Shown piece after piece: positions 1 through 8,529 of a DNA stretch of 36,175 nt. The stretch covers positions 1-36,175 of the forward strand of contig JBBHKE010002257.1 of the NCBI GenBank assembly GCA_037447655.1. The letters are read 5' to 3'. The DNA comes from Zygnema cylindricum (Eukaryota > Streptophyta > Zygnematophyceae > Zygnematales > Zygnemataceae). The notes under the pieces are model-generated. The model worked only from the letters and a program-made list of their open reading frames with translations, had not been told where the DNA came from and did not search any database. Position numbers and translations under genes: made by a program. How positions within the stretch are numbered: position 1 is the stretch's first letter; every line of letters begins with the position of its first letter.

Positions 1-1050
1 AAAAAAAGCCCTAAACTATGTTTGCAATAAAAATTTATGTTTGCGATAACAACAAAAATAATAAGGAACAAAGTTTATTGTTAACGCACACAAAGAGAGT
101 TAAAAAAAACCCTAAACCATGTTTCTATCACAAATTTGAGTTTGCGCTAACAAAGATATTTGTAACAAACAACGTTTATTGTTCTCGCTCAAAAAGAGGA
201 AAAATAAACTCTGAACCATGTTTGTAACATAACCTTTTGTTTGCATTAGCAACAATAATGGTAAAAAACCTTTTATATTGTATTCCCTCACAAAAATAGT
301 TCAAATAAAATCTCAACCATGTTTATAGCTCAAATTTGTGTTTGCGCCAACAATAATTTCTTGTAATTGACAACGTTTATTATTACGGTTACAAAAACAG
401 TAAAAAAAAATCCTCAACTATGTTTGCAACAAAAATTTGTGTTTGCGTTAACAACAAAAATAATAACAAACAAATTTTATTGTAAACGGACAAAAAGACA
501 GTTAAAAAAAACCCTAAACCATATTTCTATCACAAATTTGAGTTTGCGCTAACAAAGATATTTGTAACTAAAAACGATTATTGTTCGTCCTCAAAAAGAG
601 GTAAAATGAACTCCGAACCATGTTTGTAACACAACTTTTTGTTTGCGCTAAAAACAATATTGGTAAAAAACACTCTATATTGTTATCGCTCACAAAAATA
701 GTTCAAATAAACTCTTAACCTTGTTTATATCTCAAATTTGTGTTTACGCTTACAATAATTTCTTATAACTGACAACGTTTAATATTACGTTCACAAACAC
801 AGTAAAAAAAAACCCGCAACTAAGAGAGTTTAATGGACACAAAGAGAGTTAAAAAAAAGCCTTAACCATGTTTCTATCACAAATTTGAGTTTGCGCTAAC
901 AAAGATATTTGTAACAAACAACGTTTATTGTTCGAGCTCACAAAAAGAGGTAAAATAAACTCCGAACCATGTTTGTAACACAACTATGTGTTTGCGTTAA
1001 TAACAATATTGGTAACAAACACTTTATATTGTTATAGCTCACAAAAATGT
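1..1050. repeat. AT-rich satellite with four-monomer higher-order repeat
   Basis: Tandem array of about 100-bp monomers, each opening with a variant of ACCATGTTT. Monomer starts fall at 18, 119, 218, 319, 420, 521, 620, 721, about 822, 868 and 969. Adjacent monomers are clearly diverged, but every fourth one matches closely (119 with 521 with 868; 218 with 620 with 969), so the unit of amplification is a four-monomer block of about 402 bp. The A monomer at 822 is shortened to about 46 bp by an internal deletion. The array begins at or before the window edge and stops near 1050, where the outer end of a copia LTR abuts it. Short ORFs inside are by-products of the monomer sequence. Confidence 0.9.
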
Positions 1051-1110
1051 ACTCGTGTGAGGACAAGACTCCCCTGAGATCGATGCAAAAATATTTCACT
1101 GGGAAACCTC

Positions 1111-1200
1111 AAACGAGCAGTTAGTTATGGTTGTTCAAAGTCAGCCTCTTTATACAAACGAGCAGTTAGTTATGGTTGTTCAAAGTCAGCCTCTTTATAC
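1111..1200. repeat. 45-bp exact tandem duplication inside LTR
   Basis: Bases 1111-1155 and 1156-1200 are identical. The unit begins AAACGAGCAGTTAG and ends CTCTTTATAC. The neighbouring LTRs have a single copy of the corresponding segment, so this looks like a recent local duplication. Confidence 0.95.
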
Positions 1201-1350
1201 AGATGCTCTTTGGGAGAGAGGGTATCAAAAAATGTCTAAGTCGTAAGAACCTGCTCACAACACCTATCTACTAAGTTATCCAACAATCTGAGGACTGTAA
1301 AGTACAAATATATACAAAAGTACAGTAGACGCCTATAGCTGCCATAGTTT

Positions 1351-1532
1351 ATGTACGACGTTTGTATAGCACCTATCTCTCCTTGCCACTTGTCACAAAT
1401 GACGCCATGGTCGCGTCCATTTTTCATCCAGCATCCTCTAGATGTACGACGTTTGTACAGCACCTATCTCTCCTTGCCACTTGTCACAAATGACGCCATG
1501 GTCGCGTCCATTTTTCCTCCAGTATCCTCTAG
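1351..1532. repeat. 91-bp tandem duplication inside LTR
   Basis: Two near-identical copies, 1351-1441 and 1442-1532, start ATGTACGACGTTTGTA and differ at only a few positions. The ORF spanning them is an artefact of the duplicated LTR sequence. Confidence 0.95.
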
Positions 1533-1789
1533 GATGTCGCCACGTGTCAATCTGTGTTGCTTTTGGCGTAAACCACCAAAAGAATCATTCCGAGCAGTCA
1601 GCGCCAATATTGGCCGTCTGATCAAATGTCCGACTCTCATTGTAGTCCGTCCATATATACGGCGCGCAAAATGTTTTGTGCATTTGTATATTTCATTTAT
1701 TCCATGTCAAATATATAGTTTCATTCCGTTAGATGATTTTTCTCCATTTAAACTCTTTATACTGAGTAAACGCCCCATATGTGCATCGA

Positions 1790-1873
1790 TTCTTCTACAT
1801 CAACTGGTTAGGGGCGACATCTAGGCCGGCTGCTAAGGACTCCGTAGGAACAAGGATCAAATCCCGGTCTTTC
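1790..1873 (+). other. tRNA-like module in copia LTR, antisense to the LTR
   Basis: An A-box-like segment (TCAACTGGTTAGGGG, 1800-1814) is followed about 40 bp later by a B-box-like GGATCAAATCC (1854-1864). Spacing and order fit a tRNA with an extended variable arm. The cloverleaf is degenerate: the T-stem and acceptor pair only partly. The module lies on the strand opposite to the LTR's own sense direction, at the same relative place as in the LTRs at 21829 and 32846. Confidence 0.55.
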
Positions 1874-2024
1874 ACCCTTTTTGGTAAGGAGTACTCCTAT
1901 CTGCTTCCTTCTCCTCACTCTGTCATCTTGGCTACCAAGGTGGCAGCCATGGACTCTTCCTCTAAGAGATTCTTACAACTAGAAAATACAAAAGTGAGTA
2001 GAAATTAGTTACACCTTTTCAACA

Positions 2025-3000
2025 CTCCCCTTTATTTTTAGTCACTTTTGAATTCTAACCCACATTGTTTTTCTGCAGAAATTTAATTTTGGAGATGGAA
2101 CAAATTTTGTCATCATGGCGGCAATCATTTGTCCATCAGGTTTCTATATTAGTTTGATTATTTTATTTTCTACTTTTTCTCTCACAAAGCCCAGTCTAAT
2201 TTCCACGTGTTTTGCTTTGAAATGGTGTTTTGGATTTCCTGCAATTGCAATTGCAACTTGATTATCACGAAAAACATTTTGAATCCCACACTTCATAAAT
2301 CCTAGTTCTTGGAGCAAGGTGAAGAACTAAGATATTACCCTCATTAATTCTTTAACACCTACACAGGGAGTCATATACTCAATCTCCATTGTAGAGTGAA
2401 CAACTACTTTTTGTTGCTTACTACTCAATAGGAAGCACCAGATCCAATTTGCAAAACATAACCAGAAGTGGATCTTCTCATAGGCACATCTACATTACTG
2501 GCATCACTCTAAGTGGTGATGTTAGTGTCATTCCCCGCCAAGTCCAGCCATAGATAACGAGTTCCCACACGATATCTCATCACCCATTTAGCTACCTTCG
2601 TATTCTCTTTCTAGGATTATTCAAACTCCTACCGAGTAGTTCAATTGTTGCTGCTATATCCAGTCGAGTACAGTTTATAAAGTAGATCAAACTACCTATG
2701 ATCATTTGGTAAGGAATATTCTCCATAAATTCTTTTTTTTCCATACTCATTCGATCGCCTAGGATTATCACACCTCCCTTAGCATTTCCTTCATTGATTT
2801 TCTTTAACTCCATGGGAGTTGTACATCCGTTAGCCTTGTCCATGTGAAATTTCTGAAGCATGTTTCCTATTACTTCCTTCTGAGTTAGTCTCATATGTTG
2901 TTCTTTGGTCTGAAATAGACCGCAGAAGCCACCCAAATTATGATTTAGTCTCATATGTTGTTCTTTGGTCTAAAATAGACCGCAGAAGCCACCCAAATTA
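2025..3000 (-). pseudogene. Decayed Ty1/copia pol 3' end (RT C-terminus and RNase H)
   Basis: On the minus strand, 2954-2592 translates to a typical copia RT-RNase H connection: LTQKEVIGNML, CTTPMELKK, then IIGSLIYFINCTRLDIAA. Continuing to about 2030 through frameshifts and stops gives RNase H landmarks: WSDASNVDVPMRRSTSGY, SKQQKV, EYM, the FRDNQ block, HFKAKHVEIRLGFVREK, then MMTK and PSPKLNFCR, immediately before the purine tract and LTR. Closest in-window relative is copia II (20254-21815). Upstream RT, integrase and gag are missing beyond 3000. Non-functional. Confidence 0.85.
2881..3000. repeat. 60-bp tandem duplication at the 5' break of the copia fragment
   Basis: 2881-2940 and 2941-3000 differ at two positions only. 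The duplicated unit includes RT-derived sequence and ends where recognisable copia sequence ends. Confidence 0.95.
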
Positions 3001-3498
3001 TCACGTGTCCAAAAATTTAAGCAAAGCTAGGCCTATGAACAATCCTTTGAAATGTGCACCCTCCTAATGCGTACACAGACGCAACAAAATGCATACACAG
3101 ATGCATCAAACAAGCGTACACAGACACAACAAAATGCATACACAAATGCATTAAACGACAACTAGGGTTTCATGAAAAGAAGCTTAACAAAGCTTTATCA
3201 TCAATAAAACCCTAGGACAAATGCATAAACAATGCATAACATACCAAACAAACATAAAGATAACATATATAAATAATAATAAAGAACGCAATCTCACATA
3301 AACAAAAGTATAACCAAATAATAAATATAACACGTAAGTGCATGACCTAATCGACAACCCTAAAATACTACATCTTTCGTCCCTACTTTTCGAACAAGCA
3401 TTGATGATTCATTCCTAACGAAGTTTAAACCTATATTTACGCTTGTGAGCTGTCAACAAATCACTACGTGTCAAAATAACCAACGTAACTTCCACTAA
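3001..3498. other. AT-rich intergenic DNA with a 45-bp tandem repeat and a small inverted repeat
   Basis: No gene seen. Two 45-bp units starting GCGTACACAGAC lie at 3069-3113 and 3114-3157. A 9-10-bp inverted repeat (CTAGGGTTT at 3162, AAACCCTAG at 3206-3215) encloses about 35 bp. Confidence 0.6.
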
Positions 3499-4432
3499 GG
3501 GTATGTGCCTATGTAACCGAAACTTCAGAATGTTACTTTGGATTTTAGCGCAGATTTTACGATGTACTTTTCAAAATGTTCTTATGTCAATCATTACTTG
3601 CGCCTTCATTACTTCAAATATGTGACAGTTGTAGATGTCGCCAATATCTTGAGACACATGTAGTCGCCAACAACTGCGGACATACAGCAACAAACTGTGG
3701 ACAAACGGCGGCGGTTGTAGACGTCGAGGTTTTTGTGACATTGTAGATGTTTAGGGTTTGGTGACATAGCGAGATCATGCTACTTTGTGACGTCATCAGT
3801 ACGTAAACTTTCCGCCATGGCTTCCAGATTTCTTTTTCTTATCTTTTATCATTCCATATGCCATCAAACAAAGACCAAAAATATTCAAAAAAAAGGAAAA
3901 ATAAAGATCTTTCATTTGAAACTATTATTGCTACATTTCACTTGGTGAAGAGAGAAAGAGGAGCGGTCGAGTGAGAACGAGGGGGGGAGACGAGGACGAC
4001 GTAAACTTTTGCAAAGGACCATGAATGAAAGTAGAGGTCCAAGACCCCAACGATTTTTTTTCCGTACATGCTTGTCATTTTCGTACGTACATGCGCGTGA
4101 CGAGCAAGACAAAAAATAGCGTGTACTTTCCCTCATGCGGAAAATTTTGAAAACATTTTATGCGTGCAATCTTGGTTTTCTTTTGGTCAATAGGGTATTA
4201 TTTTAATTAAAATCAGGTCACGATTTGATTTCAGTACAAGTGTGAAGATGAGCTGGCGTGACATGGAAGTGGGTCGCGATGATAATAACGCCAAATTGAC
4301 ATGCCTTCGAAGTTCCAAGATGACGCAAAATGTACTTTGGTTCTTGCCCATTTTTTCGTACGGCGTAAGATTTTCTTGTTGCAAGTCCCATTATCTGTGA
4401 AAACGACGGAAAATAACCCTTACTTGAACCAT
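3499..4432 (+). mobile_element. Non-autonomous TIR element, family T1, copy A
   Basis: About 930 bp of non-coding DNA matching 12831-13767 end to end and 4546-5213 in part. It opens GGGTATGTGCC-TATGTAACC, a variant of the TIR seen intact in copy C. Shared landmarks are CTTCAAATATGTGAC, CGTAAACTTTCCGCCATGG, the GACGTAAACTTTTGCAAA block and GTGTGAAGATGAGCTGG. The right terminus has diverged, so the end is set by loss of similarity. No transposase ORF. Confidence 0.7.
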
Positions 4433-4545
4433 AGTTCAAAAGTAGGCGTTTTTTGGTAGGCCTTTTGTAGGCCGCCTTTAGCGTAAGTTGTGTTACGGGC
4501 TTTCCATGTGATCTTCTTAGATCGCTACTTTCATCAGCGACCGTC
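4433..4545. other. Spacer between two T1 copies
   Basis: About 110 bp containing an imperfect direct repeat of GTAGGC and no gene. Confidence 0.4.
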
Positions 4546-5213
4546 CGATCTTCATTACTTCAAATATGTGACAGTTGTAGACGTCTACAAAATGTGCAAT
4601 AGCCTACGATAGTGCGAAACGAAATGTAGATGACAACGAAACTTCCTAAAATTAGTGGCGTCTACAAATACGGGGACAGTTGTAGACGTCGAGTTTTTGT
4701 GACATTGTAGTATGTTCGGGTTTTGTGACATTGCGAAGTCATGCTACCTTGTGACCTCATCAGCACGTAAACTTTCCGTCATGGCTTCCCGATTTCTTTT
4801 TCTTACCTTTTATCATTCGATATGCCATCAAACTGAGACCAAAAATATTCAAAAAAAAATGAAAAAAATATCTTCCATTTGATACTATTATGCTGCATTT
4901 TATTCAGAGAAGAGAGAAAGAGGAGCGGTTGAATGATAAAGATGGGGAGAGAAGAGGACGACGTAAAATTTTGCAAAGGACCCATGAATGAAAGTGGAGG
5001 TCCGAGACCCCTACGATTTTTTTTCCGTAATTGCTTGTCATTTTTGAACGTACATGCGAGTGACGAGGAGGGAAAAGAATAGCGTGCACTCTCCCTTGTT
5101 CAAAAATTTCGAAGACGTTTCACCCGTTCAATATCGGCTTTCTATTAGTCGATAAGGTGTTATTTTGGTTAAAATCAGATCACGGTTTGATTCCAGTACA
5201 AGTGTGAAGATGA
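4546..5213 (+). mobile_element. TIR element family T1, copy B, truncated at both ends
   Basis: Matches copies A and C from CTTCATTACTTCAAATATG through GTGTGAAGATGAG. At GATGAG the other two copies continue CTGGCGTGAC, but this one runs into the purine array. The left TIR is also missing. No coding capacity. Confidence 0.8.
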
Positions 5214-6087
5214 GAGAGGGGGAGAGGGGGAGAGGGGGGAGAGGGGGAGAGGAGGAGAGGGGGAGGGGGAGAGGGGGGAGAGGGAGAGAGAGGAGAGGAG
5301 GGGAGAGAGGGGGAGAGAGGGGAGAGGGGGAGAGGGGGGAGAGGGGGAGAGGGGGAGAGGGGGAGAGGGGGAGAGGGGGAGAGGGGTAGAGGGGGAGAGG
5401 GGGGGGGAGGGGGGAGAGGGGGAGAGGGGGAGAGGGGGAGAGGGGGAGAGGGGGAGAGGGGGAGAGGGGGAAGAGGGGGAGAGGGGGAGAGGGGGAGAGG
5501 GGAGAGGGGGAGAGGGGGGAGAGGAGGAGAGGGGGAGAGGGGAAAGGGGGAGAGGGGGAGAGGGGAGAGGGGGGATAGGGGAGAGGGGAGAGGGGAGAGG
5601 GGAGAGGGGAGAGGGGAGAGGGGGAAAGGGGGAGAGGGGAAAGGGGGAGAGGGGAGAGGGAGAGAGGGGAGAGGGGGAGAGGGGAGAGGGGAGAGGGGAG
5701 GACGAGAGAGGGGAGAGGGAGAGGGGAGAGGGGAGAGGGGAGAGGGGAGAGGGGAGGGAGGGGAGAGGGGAGAGGGGAGAGGGGAGAGGGGAGAGGGGAG
5801 AGGGAGAGGGGAGAGGGGAGAGGGGAGAGGGGAGAGGGGAGAGGGGAGGAGGGGAGAGGGGAGAGGGGAGAGGGGAGAGGGGAGAGGGGAGAGGGGAGAG
5901 GGGAGAGGGGAGAGGGGAGAGGGGAGAGGGGAGAGGGGGAGAGGGGAGAGGGGAGAGGGGAGAGGGGAGAGGGGCGAGGGGAGAGGGGGAGAGGGGAGAG
6001 GGGGAGAGGGGAGAGGGGAGAGAGGGGGAGAGGGGGAGGAGGGGAGAGGGGGGGGAGGGGGAGAGGGGGGGAGGGGGAGAGGGGGGG
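5208..6087 (+). repeat. Homopurine (GGGGAGA)n array
   Basis: Roughly 880 bp that is almost purely G and A on the plus strand. The first half is mainly an 8-bp unit (GGGGGAGA) and the second half mainly a 7-bp unit (GGGGAGA), with rare single-base interruptions. Runs of four or more G separated by AGA meet the usual G-quadruplex pattern many times over, and the mirror symmetry favours triplex formation. The glycine/arginine/glutamate ORF inside is a by-product. Confidence 0.97.
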
Positions 6088-6615
6088 GTGCGGTTATTGG
6101 GAAGGCGGGTGAGGGAGAGGAAGCGGGCGTGTGAGAGGTAGGTGAAGGAAGGGGAAGGGATGAATGGGAGTTGGGAGGAGGATGGGAGATGGGGGGGAGG
6201 GAGGGTGGGAGGGAGGGAGGCTAAGAGGGAAGGGGCGAAGGGGGAGCAAAGGAGAGAGAAATGAAAGATGATGGATGCGCGAGGTAAGTTAGGGCCGCGA
6301 AAGAGATAGAAGTAAAATCAAAATGGAGCAAAAAAAGAAAAAAAAGAGAAAAATACTATGTTGCTATTAGTCTGGAAGCGAAGGGAGGATTAAAAAAACC
6401 CCAGATGTTTAAAAAAAGAGGAAAAATAAAAAAAAAAAAAAAAAAAGGGAAATGAAAGGGGTTGGTCGGTCAGATGTGGAAACGTTTCCCAACAGAGGGT
6501 TGGTGAGAGGAAAAGAGAGAACATAGACAAGAAGAAATAGAAGGGCAAGGAGAGAGAGAGAACGTGGGAAAAAGGGGAAACGGTGGAGAAGACGACTTTG
6601 GGAAGGACGGAAAGA
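6088..6615. other. Purine-rich low-complexity flank, no gene
   Basis: Interrupted G/A-rich sequence to about 6260, then A-rich sequence including an A-run at 6428-6446. ORFs on the minus strand here are serine/proline/phenylalanine low-complexity products with no recognisable domain. Confidence 0.7.
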
Positions 6616-6839
6616 AACTACATCGTATATCGCTATTAGTATTAATGTTTTTCTTGCCACTTAAAACATCTTTTCTCCGTACACACATGTCGGATTGTGG
6701 ATCTGACTGCTGCGGTTGAAAGATAAGATTCCAGCTTCCGATTGGTGGTCTCAGTGAAAATCGTACAAGTGTGCACAGAGAAAATATGTTTTAAGTGGCA
6801 AAAAAGACATTAACACTAATAGCGCTTCACGGTGTACTG
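6616..6839. mobile_element. MITE, TACACCG family, subfamily b
   Basis: Terminal inverted repeats of about 55 bp: the left end (ATCGCTATTAGTATTAATG... GCCACTTAAAACAT) is mirrored at 6788-6836, ending CACGGTGTACTG. It is the same element as 12333-12559. No ORF of note. Confidence 0.85.
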
Positions 6840-6996
6840 CCATTTTTCTCCTTGAATTTGGCATACTACTTCAGCTTGATAGGTAAAACTCAAATTTGTG
6901 GGAAACTTGTTTTCCTTCATATTTAAACTCATATTTTTCTTGATTTTTTTCCTTGTCTTTTGTCTGAGCTGGCAGTTTTACCGACAGTACTCCTGC

Positions 6997-7121
6997 GCCC
7001 TCTCCCTCTCCCTCTCCCTGCCTCTCCTCTCCTCCCTTTCTCCATCCTGCCTCTATTCTCCTCCTCTCCCTCTCTTCATCTCTCATTCTCCCACTCTTTC
7101 CCCCTCTCCCTCTCCCATTCA
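6997..7121 (+). repeat. Polypyrimidine (CCCTCT)n tract
   Basis: C/T-only stretch with a hexamer core, broken by a few purines. ORFs across it are serine/leucine/proline low complexity. Confidence 0.9.
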
Positions 7122-7207
7122 CAGGGCAACCTTCTCTGAAGAATCCTACCAGCCTTGCCGATTTTTCCAAAGTCCTCTGTCCTTTCACCGTCAAGACTTA
7201 GCGATAT

Positions 7208-7390
7208 TTTTGTCCAGACCAAAGTAACAAAAAAATTATCCTGACAAAGTAATAAAATCTTTATGATGACCAAGGGAATAATATTTTTGTCCTGACAAAG
7301 TTATATTTTTTTTGTCCCGACAAAGGTAAAAATATTTTTGTTCTCTTCAAGGGAATAAAAAATTGTCCTGACCAAAGGAATAAAATCTGA
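7208..7390. repeat. Degenerate tandem repeat (TTGTCCTGACAAAG)
   Basis: About six diverged units built on TTTTTGTCCTGACAAAG followed by AATAAAA. Unit length varies between roughly 30 and 40 bp. Confidence 0.7.
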
Positions 7391-7923
7391 CTCATCAATT
7401 GGCCCTATGGACTCAGGCACATCGTCCCAAAAATACAAATCCTAATTCCTCTGTTTTCTCTTTTTAAAAATAGAATAGAGTCTATTACATTAACCTTGAG
7501 TTAGTTAAAATACAACAGTATTCGCTATTATAAACATGAAATAATTCACACTCGATCCACAGATTATTAATTTTGAAATATTTTATGCACATTTTAACCC
7601 TAATTTTTTCACCTCAACGAACGGATTTCGACTCAAAAAATCCCAGAACTCCCTCCTTTCAATCAGCCATATGAAAACTCAAATTCATGATAAATTCACA
7701 ATAAACCCTAAAAAAATGCTCTAAAACAAGCTCAAAATTTCCGGTTTCCATATGCAAAAAAAAACAGTTCAAACAGTTCAAATCCAACTTTCGGCAATGT
7801 TAAACGTACAATCAAAAACAAGTCCGATCAATAACTTTCCTTCAGGTGAGTCTTTGGGCGCACATGCAAATTGTTGATCAGACAACCCATGCACATATAA
7901 AACCGATCTTTTCAACAAACAAA
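7391..7923. other. AT-rich non-coding DNA
   Basis: No ORF, repeat or known motif stands out. It lies downstream of the RPP3 gene on its strand. Confidence 0.5.
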
Positions 7924-8030
7924 TTTAAGATTGAGGACAAATTTTAAGATTTTGAGGACAGATTTTAAGATTTTGAGGACACATTTAGGATTTTAAGGAA
8001 AAAATTTAAGATTTTGAGGACAAATTACAT
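7924..8030. repeat. Short tandem repeat (TTTTAAGATTTTGAGGACA)
   Basis: Four to five units of about 23-27 bp, each containing AAGATTTTGAGGACA, immediately beyond the probable 3' UTR of RPP3. Confidence 0.85.
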
Positions 8031-8184
8031 AATCCACAAAGAACGGAAGACTTAGGGCGTTCTGCAGATTTAATAATAGCTTGGCCAAAACAAAAGCATG
8101 GGAAATACCCTTTAAGACTCCACAGTAAAAGAACACCCGGAGAGGATTTGATAGAGTCTATGGAAAGGTCCTCCTGTTTCCAGT

Positions 8185-8423
8185 TTAGTCAAACAAGCTG
8201 AAGCCCATGTCCTGCAAAAAGGAGTAAGGGCAAAATATAACAGTCGATTAATTTCTAAAGCCAAAAACAAATAAAAAAATAAGAAAAAAAAAAATGAAAT
8301 GAAGCACGTATGTAGTCAACCTAACACAAGTAAATCCAATTCTGAAGCCGAAGAAGAAAAAATAAAAAAAAACAAGAATGTAGTCATTCTAACAATTGAC
8401 AGTGCACTAACGATCACTATGCT

Positions 8424-8466
<43 letters not shown>

Positions 8467-8493
8467 GGAGAGAGAGAGGAGAGGAGAGAGGGA

Positions 8494-8529
<36 letters not shown>

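Larger units (their letters stand above)
1056..2024 (-). mobile_element. Ty1/copia LTR (3' LTR of minus-strand element)
   Basis: On the minus strand the LTR starts TGTTGAAAAGG at 2024, directly after a purine tract (complement of CTCCCC at 2025-2030), and ends near 1056-1058 against the satellite. It is related to the LTRs at 21829 and 32846. Shared landmarks are the TGTNGAA start, a TTTTCTAG block, an antisense tRNA-like module, a CACGTGGC G-box (complement at 1538-1549), an AGATAG..TTGTGAG block, and CTCAGGGGAGTCTTG near the outer end. The outer terminus is inferred from that alignment and is uncertain by a few bases. Two internal tandem duplications lengthen this copy. Confidence 0.75.

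Noticed and set aside
18-552. Short ORFs in the first kilobase
   Set aside because: Generated by satellite monomers that all begin near ATG; no coding signal.
1-1050. CRISPR-like or telomeric array
   Set aside because: No short conserved repeat with unique spacers; the period is a 100-bp monomer in a eukaryotic satellite context.
1790-1815. Gypsy primer-binding site starting TGGTTAGGGGC
   Set aside because: The position lies inside an LTR antisense to its sense direction; the same sequence is explained as the A box of a tRNA-like module.
1351-1824. 157-residue ORF
   Set aside because: Lies antisense within a copia LTR and is lengthened by a 91-bp tandem duplication.
5165-5389. ORF of Arg/Gly/Glu repeats
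   Set aside because: Product of the purine array; no start context, domain or non-repeat sequence.
6409-7273. Overlapping ORFs rich in Ser, Pro and Leu or Arg and Glu on both strands
   Set aside because: All lie in polypurine/polypyrimidine low-complexity DNA and mirror each other on opposite strands.
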